Below are positions 55,071 to 64,000 of a DNA stretch of 64,000 nt, in pieces. The stretch spans positions 1,860,001 through 1,924,000 of the forward strand of contig OX621172.1 of the NCBI GenBank assembly GCA_951640195.1. The letters are read 5' to 3'. Position 1 is the stretch's first letter. Every line of letters begins with the position of its first letter. Origin of the DNA: Porpolomopsis calyptriformis (lineage: Eukaryota; Basidiomycota; Agaricomycetes; Agaricales; Hygrophoraceae). Made by a program: the position numbers and the translations under genes. Under the pieces are notes generated by a model that did no database searches, had not been told where the DNA came from, and was given only the letters and a program-made list of their open reading frames with translations.

Positions 55071-57873
55071 CTAGGAGGCATTAGAATGCCGCGTATCCAC
55101 ATTCAAGTCAGCGTCAGTGCCATCCCGAGTAGGCGAATTGTACGGTCGCGGGCCAGATGGCAATCGGCGTGGTATTGACTCTCGATGTGGAGATGTTTGG
55201 GAGGATGCAGGAAGAAGTGGCGGGACGACGCCGGCGCCCGATTCCACTCCTGCTCCGCTCGCATCCTCAACCGCACCAGAACTTTTCCTTGAATTCGAAT
55301 CGACGCCGCTGGCACTGATACCAGAGCCAAACCCAAGTCCAACCCCAGATCCAGATCCAATTTGAGTTCCCTCGGTCCCCACTTTAGACGTGGATCCACC
55401 CACATCTAACCCACCGCTGCCAGTCAAACTCCTTATATGACCAACTCCCATACCCCCGTCAATTCGTCCCCCCCTCGCAGCTGTCCCGACCCCAGCCATG
55501 CCCATCCTTCCACCACCACTACCAACGACGCCGAACTCATCCAGGTCCTCGTCGCTCCCGGAAGCATATCCAGATAATAAAGGGAACGACAGGCTCGTCT
55601 GTCGGCGGGCGTGATCGGGATAGGGATGGGGGTAAGTGTTAGGTGGTGGCAGCGGGGGTGAGTACTCGCGCCCGTGAAGAGGGTTGGGCGGACCAGACGT
55701 CGTCGCTGCATGAGGGATGTTATCTATAGCAACGAGCGTGGCATCTTCCAAGGGGGTGTCATGAACGGGCCCCAGTGCTGGAGGGGCATCATCGCGATAC
55801 GAACGTCTGAACCCGAACTCACCCGCATTGAAACCCCCGTTTTCGTCCAAGTTGCCCTCGAGATCACGGTCATGGACACTGGCGTTGTCATCATCAACGG
55901 CCTTGCCGTGATCGACAACGAAAGTGCGTGCGCTGCCAACCGTGTATTCCGAGTTGATACGTTCTTTCTTCAAATGTTCCTCATACCGCATGGTACGAAG
56001 CGTATCCTCCGATGGCAGCGAGTCCGCACGCGAGCTTCTCCTAGCAAGACGGTACACACCCGTGCCTGTGTCTGCCTTGGACTTCTCTGCACTAAACCAA
56101 GCCTTTAAACCACCACTACTATAACGATGCGACCAGTACCGCTTGCCAATAAGCCACCTCGCAGCGAACAACGCAAAACACAGCACCACAAATCCCACAA
56201 GGCCGATGAGCACATCAACTCCTATAGATAGCTTCTTCCCATCATCCGGGTCGCTTTCTGCCCCAGTGCTATTCGAAAGCGGTTGATGGAGAACCCTCAC
56301 AGTATGAAACTCTTGCAGGGCAACGGTTGAGTTTGTCAATTTGAGCAGACCCAATCGGGGGTTGAGGGGCGTTTGAATACCGGAATCGGGCGAGACAGCG
56401 TTACCGTTCACATCTCTCTTTGTCGGTGCGCCTGGGGAGGGATTGCTAAAGCTACCGTTGGCATCTGGAGGGTCGTACGCCATGACAGTGTAAACGTTCC
56501 GCAGAAAAGGCACGCCTAGGATCATGTCACCCACGGGCGACTTCGGGTCCGTTAGTATCGGGTCGTCCGCTTGGATAAGGCCTACGCAGTTGCCGGAGGA
56601 CGAACCTTGAGGAGGCTCAGAGGAGAGGTCAAGGGGGTGGAGTGGTATTTCTGAGCGGTCGTCTAGAGTAATCGACATGTTAAGAGGTAATGTACAAGAG
56701 AGGTAGTCTGTGAAGTGAAGGGATGAATGGGTTTGGGTGTGAAGTAGACAAGTCGAAGAGAGAGAACTCACATTGACCATCACTTGCCGGGTTGATGCCG
56801 ATCGCACCATAGATACCATCGGCGATGAGTGAGGAGGTGAGGATGAGTGGAACTCCCGTATCGAGTGTGGCGGTGATGAATGGGCCGCCGGAAGCAGAGG
56901 AGCCGAGGGAGATGGGTTTGGCTTGACCGTCAATGTAAACAGTGATCGCACGTACGTTAGCCTTCCAATAGAGATCGCCTTGGCTTTGACTGACGATTGA
57001 ACTGTATTCTATCTTGCTTGGGTCTGTGATTAGTTCCGAAGGATGTCGGCCTATGCCAAGGAGTGAAGGGATCGTGGTAGAACCTGGGCGTTCAAGGGAG
57101 ATGGAGAGGAAGCGAGAGGAAGGAGCGGATGACGAGGGTGATATGCCGAATAGATTTGAAGGGAAGGCAGCGCCATCGGGGTTATTGTCTATCACTGGTG
57201 GAATTGTTTGTGCGATGATAGAGTTGAGCGGAAGGGCGAGGCCAAGGACACCCACGAAAGCGTCTGATAAGGGCTCGTTTTGGACGACATCTGCAGCAGC
57301 TGGAAAGATCAAGGAGATTCAGTGGAATGATCAGGAAGAGATGAGGTGCAGATATTGTACCGAGAGCCTGGTTGGGTATAACGTATCCGCCCAAGTTGAC
57401 TTGGTCCCAAACAATCGGGCCGCTGACGTTTCCTTCTAGGTAGTTAATGAGGAAGGTGTCGCCAGTTTGCGTGGCGTGAGTTGGATCGTAGAGCTGGCCG
57501 TGGGTCTGACCGCAAGGGGTCGTTGAACAGGAGGTGGAGGCTATCCACTAGGGAAACCAAAAAAAAAGGGGGGACAAGCCATTAGAAGAGAAGACGACCG
57601 TAGAGAAATGAAACTTGCGAGATCGGAAGAACCTGTATCAACTTGGAGAGAGAGGTTTTGTGGATTGGCGCCTACTAGAATTGGGATGGTGTATGCGCTG
57701 GTTTAGGGGCGTATGTCAGGCAAAAGACAAGGGGGTGCTGGAAGAGAGACTCACGTATCTTCGGCGCTGGTCTGTACCAGCTTCAAAGGCAAGACAATCC
57801 CACCAGCACCACCGGTTCCTTCGTCCCGAGCCTTGTTCTGTGTCAACATCGCCTTGCTCGAAGAGGCGTGCAT
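55071..57873 (-). CDS. Membrane-anchored pepsin-like aspartic protease (A1 family)
   Basis: Exons give GIVLPLKLVQTSAED, AYTIPILVGANPQNLSLQ and VDTGSSDL, then WIASTSCSTTPCGQTHGQ after a GC-AG intron. The first catalytic DTGSSDLW is complete only with that splice. The body has NYLEGNVSGPIVWD and GVLGLALP. The second catalytic site is TATLDTGVPLILTS. The C-terminal lobe ends DMILGVPFLRNVYTVM. A stalk, one membrane span (IGLVGFVVLCFALFAARWLI) and a roughly 300-residue Gly/Ser/Asp-rich cytosolic tail follow, ending at 55071. This is the yapsin-like layout of basidiomycete membrane aspartic proteases, likely processing wall or secreted proteins. The N-terminus is uncertain: MHASSSKAML at 57873 lacks an obvious signal peptide, so an upstream exon (about 57900-58010) is possible. 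Confidence 0.85.
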
Positions 57874-58445
57874 GAAGTCTGAAGATGACGGTCAGGATCG
57901 GGGTGAACTTGGTGAGATATGAGTTCAGTGTGGGTGTCAGAAGGAAATTGCTGGGAGCTGGGCGCTGGATCCTGTGCGACATGTGATCGTCCCTTATGTT
58001 TTCTGACATTGGTCTCCAATCAAAGTCCCATTCGGCACTGATTCGCCGTCGCGAGTCGTATGCAAGCAGAGCAATGTTGACGTTAGAAAGGTTGGCCGAC
58101 GATCAGGAAGCTGTATTCACACATCACTATCGATAAAATGCCATACATACAGCCACCCAACCCTGCTTATCATCGTTGTATTCACACATCACTAGATAAA
58201 ATGCCATACATACAACCACCAAACCCTCGTCTCATGCTGGCTAACGATCGGAATGATAACATCCTATCCAGTAATCTAATGGTGAATCGGCCTTTCTCTA
58301 GGACCTTGGCTTTGATGATGAAGTTGTGACGCCAGAAATAGGAAAAAGCGTTGCTTTGGGATTTTCCAGAAACATGACCTTGGCTAAGACGCAGAATAAG
58401 ATTGATATGTCAGACCAAGCTTGTCTGCCTACCTTGCGTGTTGAG
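57874..58445. other. Intergenic region between the aspartic protease and AFG2
   Basis: No separate gene is supported. Bases 57900-58010 may include a 5' exon with the signal peptide of the protease. The rest contains a two-copy tandem repeat (58114-58230) and the presumed AFG2 3' UTR. Confidence 0.4.
58114..58230. repeat. Two-copy tandem repeat, 65-bp period
   Basis: The block tattcacacatcacta...gataaaatgccatacatac a(g/a)ccacc is present at about 58114-58166 and again at 58179-58230 with few differences. One copy contains an extra tatc. It lies between two stop codons, so it is not constrained by coding. Confidence 0.75.
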
Positions 58446-61409
58446 TTACAAGACCAAGGCACCATGCTTCTCACTCCATTGTTCGAATCTTTGGATCATG
58501 GCTGGAGTGATTTGGCGCTTGATTGCCTTGGCAGCAATAACGAATGCCTCTCGAGGAACCTGTTTGGATGGTGAGATTGAAATGAAACCGTGGGTGAATG
58601 GAACAAAGGTGCCCACATGAGAGGAGCTCATATCTTTTCGCATGGTCAAGAGGGCTGCTTCCTGGCACAGGGCAAAGATTTCTGCCCCCGAGCATCCGTC
58701 CGTCTGTATGAATAGAAGAATGGTGCGATGGACTGGAAGCGAGGAATATCTGGCTTACCAGCGTTGCGATCTCTTCCACGTCAACATCGTGTTCAATACT
58801 CATCTTTCCCATCCTTATTTTCAGGATCGCCTCCCGTGCGAGCTGATCGGGTGGTCCGACATACAAAATACGGTCGAAACGGCCCGGTCGCAGCAACGCC
58901 GAGTCCTGTTATGATGTGATCAAAGTAGAGCGAGGTCGTTTCGGGTTGTGATGTACACCCAAAAAGGCAGATCAACATACAAGTACGTCCGGCCGGTTCG
59001 TGGCGGCTACAACAGTGACTCCTACCAACTCCTGCACACCGTCCATCTCGTTCAGTAGGCTTGTCAGCATACCTTCGTGTGAGGTGTTGCTTGAGTCCGA
59101 GTCGCTTGATGCCCGAGAGGTTGCCAAGGCGTCGATCTCATCCTGAAACCCGTGCAGTGAGCAGTATGGGCGATCGCAGAAAAGACTCACAAAGAAAATG
59201 ATGGAAGGAGATGCTGCTCGCGCTTTCCGAAAAATTTCCCGAACGGCCCGCTCTGATTCTCCAACAAATTTGTTCAAAAGCTATGACGACAAGAACAATC
59301 ACTACCAAAACATCAAACTGAAGAAGTGAAAAGTAAGCGTGCTCACCTCTGGCCCTTTAACAGCCACAAAGTTGACCCCACTCTCACATGCACATGCCCT
59401 GACCAGAACGGTTTTGGAACAACCAGGTGGCCCATATAGCAAGACACCTTTCGGAGGTCTGATCCCGAGCCTTTCAAATGTCTCAAGGTGGAGCAGAGGC
59501 CATTCCACAGCTTCGCGCAATTTTTGGATGACATGACTTTGGCCGCCAATGTCAGCGTATCTCACAGGTGGGCTTTCGAAGAACAAGGAACGCATAGCCG
59601 AAGGCCGCACGGACGGGAGTGACGCGTACAATTCACCTATCGTCAAGTGCAACTCCGGCCAAGTTGACGAACTAGTGAATGAGGTCGCCGGATGTTCTGC
59701 AAGCCATCGCTTGATAGTTAGCGTCCCAGCTTCGCGAACGACAGCGCTCAAGTCAGCGCCTACGTAGCCATGCGCTTGGGATGCAAGAGTACGGAGTTCG
59801 TCCTGCGATATGGAATGAGGAGTATTAGAAAGCAGGACGTTTAGAATCGAAAGGCGGGCATCGGTGTCAGGTATCCCTGTCGGTACAAATGGGGAAAATT
59901 AATGACAGGTATCATAGAGCAATAAGCAGACATTACCAATTTCAATTTCCCTGTCAAACCTCCCAGGTCTTCGCAAAGCCGGATCGATAGCATTGGGACG
60001 GTTGGTCGTACCAATCACCACAACCCTACCTGACCCGCTCTCCTCTTCCATACCATCTAAGATGGTTAATAAAGTAGCCACAACCCTCTTTTCGACTTCT
60101 CCTCCAGCTCCGTCTTCCCTCCGCGGTGCGAGCGCGTCGACTTCGTCAAGTACGACAATGCAAGGGCCTTTCTCGTACGCTTCTTTGAACACATCACGTA
60201 ACCTGGATTCGGTTTCTCCGTGATAAGCGGAGGAGAGCTCGGGTCCATTTATAATAAGGACCGAAGATTGTGTAGACGAGGCAATGGCACGTGCTAAGTG
60301 GGTTTTTCCAGTGCCGGGAGGACCGTGCAGAAGTATGCCTCGAGGGGGTTTGAGCGCTGAGAAGGTATCCATCAGTCAGTCGCCGCCTTGTGGGATGTAT
60401 TGGCAAATATTGGTAACAAACCAAAATGCCGAAAGAGCTCTGGATGATTCAGTGGAATTTCCAGGAGGTCTCGAATTTGCGCAATCTGCTTGTCCATTCC
60501 GCCGACGGAAGCATAAGCGTCTGTTCCAGACTGTTGGGTAAAAGACTCTCCTTCCGACCGAAAACTGACCGTGTGCTTGGGATAGTTTGAACTTTGGAGG
60601 ATCAATGAAACAGCCGAGTCCCATCCCACAGTCCATAATTCGGAAGATGAATGTACAGACAGGCTTTGAAGATCATTCGCCAGAACGGAGACAGGGTCTG
60701 TTTCTCCGGGTGATTGAGAAACCGAGACGACAGAAAATCGGCGAGTTTTCCCTTCATACACGACCTCGACAACCTGTGAAGCCGTTATATACTTGAGGTC
60801 CACTGAGTTCCAAGGAATTGGCTATTAGGAGCGAAGGATGGGATACCGAGACGAACCTAGTAATTCTTTGAGTAGAAGCGCGAGCCAATCTCGCTTCTTG
60901 CCTTTGTCATTCGACTTGACGGCAGGGTCCGTCATCGGGCTACCAGCCTCCCTCAGTTGGATGACTGCGGCCTCTCGGAAGGCAGCACTGGGGAGAGGGA
61001 AAACTTGCACTTTCGCGCCATCCGCGAGACGTGCGGTAAGAAGCAGAGAGGACGAAACAAAAATGGCTGGACGAGAAACCGATCGTCAAAATGCCAGGAG
61101 GGGGGGGTCAGATGGCGCATCGAGAGTTTATACGAACAGTTAGGTGGTGCATCTAGGGAGGGCCATGCGACTCCTACAGCTAAAATCTGCGGGATGAAAT
61201 CCCTGTTGATTAAGCAAATTCACAGAAACCACATCGCTCACCTTGGGTGTCTCGGTAGACTTTAACGCTATAGTATCTCCAGCATAAATTTTGGCGGATT
61301 TCAGGATATCAGCGTTGAAAATGATGCGCCGGGCAGCACGAAGTGCACTGTCTGCAGCGTCAGCGAGCCTGGCTGTAAATTTGATAGAAGAGATGGCAGT
61401 CTCAGCCAT
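58446..61409 (-). CDS. AFG2: AAA+ ATPase Afg2/Drg1 (SPATA5 type)
   Basis: The ATG at 61409 opens an N-domain ([44 protein letters not shown]). D1 has [20 protein letters not shown], Walker [14 protein letters not shown], Walker [18 protein letters not shown] and [14 protein letters not shown]2 has [20 protein letters not shown], Walker [24 protein letters not shown] and [16 protein letters not shown]. The GPPGCSKT Walker A of D2 is the Afg2/SPATA5 hallmark that separates it from Cdc48. About ten short introns interrupt it; the stop is at 58446. Role: hexameric unfoldase releasing Rlp24 from pre-60S ribosomal particles in the cytoplasm. All catalytic motifs are intact. It is divergent from GPI16 with a 70-bp gap. 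Confidence 0.95.
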
Positions 61410-61479
61410 CGTCCGAGTCCGATTGTTTACACCTTCAGATCATTCGCCTGCCACAGTCATCGCATGCAACCTAACTACC
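61410..61479. promoter_or_regulatory. 70-bp divergent gap between AFG2 and GPI16
   Basis: The start codons of the two divergent housekeeping genes are only 70 bp apart, implying one compact bidirectional promoter. No TATA box is visible. Confidence 0.5.
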
Positions 61480-63549
61480 ATGGGATGGAAATCAAGTTTA
61501 TTACTCGTCCTCATCCTGCCATTATCACCCTTTGCATTAGCAACGCCAGCCGCGACGCCGATTGAACAATTCGACGAGGAATTGACGATTCGACCACTTC
61601 GAGATGGAAAAGTGGCTTCAAGATTCTCATTCACCACTGTTTTGAAAGGAGTCGAACCCAGGGATCCTGCCACCCTTGGTTCTGATGACAGATGTACGTC
61701 GGAACACCCATGTTCATGATGGCGTTTGTTTTGTTTTTCAATCGCGATACAAACCGAATCTGACAGCACAACACTACACAATATTCCCCTTAACACTGGG
61801 CCAGATCCTTCGCGAGTACGCTGTCACCGAACTGCATCTCACTCTGAATGCCGGAAAGTGGGATTACGACCGGTGGGGTGTCCCAGACGAACCCGGCGTA
61901 GGCGCGGGCGCGGAACTATGGGTTTGGATGGGCGACAGCGCCCACGCCTCGTCAGTTCATCCCGCCTTCCTTCTAGCCATGCTTTTGTCACTCACATCTT
62001 GCGCAGGGTGGATGTCCGATGGCAAGGCCTACGCAACGCGCTATCAGGGCTTATCTGTGCATCCTTGGGTTCTCTCGACGATCAGCGGACCACTTTACCG
62101 GCCCTTTCCTTCATGCCGGAAGGCTCACTGCCGGGCTGGGAACTCCCACACCACATCCGTCACGCGTCTTTACCATCAGAACACGTCTGCACAGAAAACC
62201 TGACGCCATTTCTCAAACTCCTACCGTGTAAGGGGTTGTCAGGACTAGCAAGACTGTTAAATCCACATAAACTGTTTGATGCCGATTGGCATGGTATGGG
62301 TGTACACGTGTCTTGGCGCCCAGAGGTAGGTGTTCAGGTACGACTGACATTCCAAGCGGTGTCAGATCCATTGCGGTCCTCTTTAGGCAACAAGAAACGA
62401 GGTACGTCGCATTTTTGTTCGTTGGATCATTCTTAAAATTCTACGGGAAAAAAAAAAAAAAAAAAAACACATTAGATTTTTCTTTTTCCCTCCTTTTTGA
62501 CAGGACAATAGAAAGGACGTGTCCGATCGCATCGTCTAGTCGCGCGATAGTCGCGCTACCCGCAAACGAAAGCTTTACCCTCCAACCTGAGCCGACGACA
62601 AGAAACGAGAGCTCGGCAGTCTTTGACGTTAAAACGCGTAAACTTAATAACCTTCTCTCCCACACGCTTAGCTACTTTCTAACATGTTCAATCAGAACGC
62701 CAGCCTTGTGACATTGGAATGAAATGGCCCGGGGAGAGTGCATTTCAATACCGTTTGTGGTCCAGCCCCAAGTCAATTTTTACACGCCATTCTTACCTCC
62801 TTCGACAGAAGTTTCGAACCTAGAGGATGCCCCTCTCACGGCCATTTCCGTTCGCCGCACGCTGTCAAGCCCGAACCAATCCCGCGGTAAACTGACGGTG
62901 GTTATTCGAAATAACTATTCGGCGGAGCTAAAGGTGATCTACCTCGAAACTATGCCCTGGCTCGTTCAATTCTTTCTGCACACGCTTGAAATCCACTATG
63001 ATGGCCACCGTCGAGGTGGGTTGATGGTTATTTATTTTTACCAGATTCCCACGCTCACACAAACACTTGCAAACACATTGAATTGGGTGTATTTGGGACC
63101 CTTTAGATGATCTTATTTCCGATATATCTTATACGCCTCCCGTGCCTCATTCGCGACCTACCACGTTCCAATCGATTATTACCTTACCACCGAGAAGCAC
63201 GATTCGATTGACCGTTGAGGTCGCTAAATCGTTTCTTCGGTATACAGAGCATCCGCCGGACGCCCAGCGCGGATGGGACCTGCCTCCTGCCGTGCTCGTG
63301 CCGGCGGCTAATTCCAGCCGGGATGGGCAATCTGAAGATGATCACGCCCGCGAGAGATTCCCGGATGGGCTACCGAGAATGTACACCCCTGTGCTTCTGG
63401 TGGACTTGGCTACGCCAGATTTCAGCATGCCATACAACGTCATCATCTTCAGCTGTTCTTTGATGGCGTTCATATTTGGAAGCATCTTCAACCTGATGAC
63501 GAGAAAGTTTGTAGTGGTTCGGGTTACGGAGGAGGATAAGAGAGAGTGA
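61480..63549 (+). CDS. GPI16: GPI transamidase component PIG-T/Gpi16
   Basis: The ATG at 61480 gives a signal peptide (MGWKSSLLLVLILPLSPFAL) and EQFDEELTIRPLRDGKVASR, then FSF, the typical PIG-T start. After an intron come HYTIFPLTLGQILREY, VTELHLTLNAGKWDYDRWG and GAELWVWM. The middle has CTENLTPFLKLLPCKG with the conserved Cys pair. The C-terminal half reads QVNFYTPFLPPSTEVSN, YLETMPWLVQFFLHTL, PRMYTPVLLVDLATPDFSMP and a final span (YNVIIFSCSLMAFIFGSIFN) with the LMTRKFVVV tail. Role: luminal ER subunit of the complex that attaches GPI anchors. An intron near 62403-62500 contains an A run of about 17-18 nt. Several exon borders are approximate. Confidence 0.93.
62449..62466. repeat. Poly-A tract inside a GPI16 intron
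   Basis: An essentially uninterrupted run of about 17-18 A lies within the intron between the exons ending LGNKKR and beginning TIERTCP. Indels here would not affect the protein. Confidence 0.7.
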
Positions 63550-63620
63550 TGGTCGAAGTTTATAGAATAAATGACATGATTTTTGGGAACCAGGCGCTCG
63601 CCTCGATCACATGGCCTTAA

Positions 63621-64000
63621 TTATGACGATGGGTTACCGGCTGTTGGAGAAATGATGTTGCAGGTTGCAAGTCCTTCCGTCGGTTCAGGGTCGGACGGAC
63701 GCGGAAGTATTATAGGATGAAGGTTAGTGACCGAGGTACGGAGGGAATATTTTTGGTCCTGACCGGGCACAAACGTTCGTTCGCCAAGTCGAATTCCAGG
63801 CATTCTGCCACCGAGCTTGGGATAGAGTACATATACTGACTCGATTTCTGCGACTGTATTCGCTGAAGAAAGTTAGAGTTCGGCTTGGCCGTTTTCTCGA
63901 AACCTGGTGACTTGGAAAAGCTTGAGGGGGACGTGGACACATCGCCGGGTACGGTTTACCAAGAGAAGGGGTTCGAATATAGGGAAATCTTGGTATTTTT
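63621..64000 (-). CDS. 3' end of an unrecognised gene (runs off the right edge)
   Basis: A minus-strand frame reads ANTVAEIESVYVLYPKLGGR, MPGIRLGERTFVPGQDQKY and SLRTSVTNLHPIILPRPSD, and stops at 63621. The composition looks like real protein and lacks low complexity. A likely splice lies near 63850-63870, with upstream coding in another frame (SPSSFSKSPGFEKTAKPNSN). I recognise no family. The gene is convergent with GPI16, 71 bp from its stop. The N-terminal part is outside the window. Confidence 0.5.

Noticed and set aside
55117..56951. Long Pro/Ser/His-rich N-terminal part of the minus-strand frame at 56690-56951 and the plus-strand frames inside 55117-56124
   Set aside because: They are intron read-through or antisense shadows of the aspartic protease exons. 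The pepsin-fold motifs define a single spliced gene.
1..64000. CRISPR arrays, bacterial operons or ribosome-binding sites
   Set aside because: Spliceosomal introns and gene content show a fungal nuclear genome. No spaced repeat array is present.

Overview
The window comes from a fungal nuclear genome, almost certainly a basidiomycete of the Agaricomycetes. Genes are split by many short introns of about 45-75 nt with GT-AG borders. Several families point the same way: a STE3-type pheromone receptor, a DUF6534-type membrane protein, a secreted ricin-B lectin/glycoprotein fusion, expanded F-box proteins, and a Crinkler-type protein. I cannot name the genus safely; Cantharellales such as Rhizoctonia or Ceratobasidium are only a weak guess. 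All gene models are by-eye joins of exons in one frame across plausible splice sites.

Layout: 0-4.6 kb holds a partial Ser/Thr kinase, a GLO3-type ArfGAP and a secreted lectin protein. From 4.6 to 11 kb I find no supportable gene. From 11 to 21.5 kb there is a UBC1-type E2 and a cluster of three F-box-like paralogues sharing a tiny first exon, with an uncharacterised Agaricomycete-type gene inserted before the third. From 21.8 to 26.6 kb lie a dual-specificity phosphatase, an epoxide hydrolase and the relic of a HeLo/kinase-type protein. A STE3 receptor (26.9-28.2 kb) is divergent from the complex I 51-kDa subunit (28.8-30.6 kb). Then come a low-complexity basic protein, DAD4, WDR24/RTC1, and a Crinkler N-domain fused to a kinase-like domain (37.4-39.7 kb). 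From 40 to 49 kb there is a frameshifted small gene, a DUF6534 membrane protein, RHO1 and a decayed TPR-repeat gene. The right end carries a full-length ABCB transporter resembling the STE6 pheromone exporter, an F-box-like gene, a membrane-anchored aspartic protease, AFG2, GPI16/PIG-T and the 3' end of one more gene.

How the genes relate: conserved housekeeping genes sit in very tight divergent or convergent pairs (WDR24/Crinkler 62 bp, AFG2/GPI16 70 bp, DAD4/WDR24 23 bp). Accessory genes (F-box cluster, Crinkler-kinase, HeLo/kinase relic, TPR relic) lie in looser stretches with visible decay. The receptor, the candidate pheromone exporter and RHO1 would all act in mating and polarity, but their proximity alone does not show a functional locus, and I found no CAAX pheromone precursor by eye.
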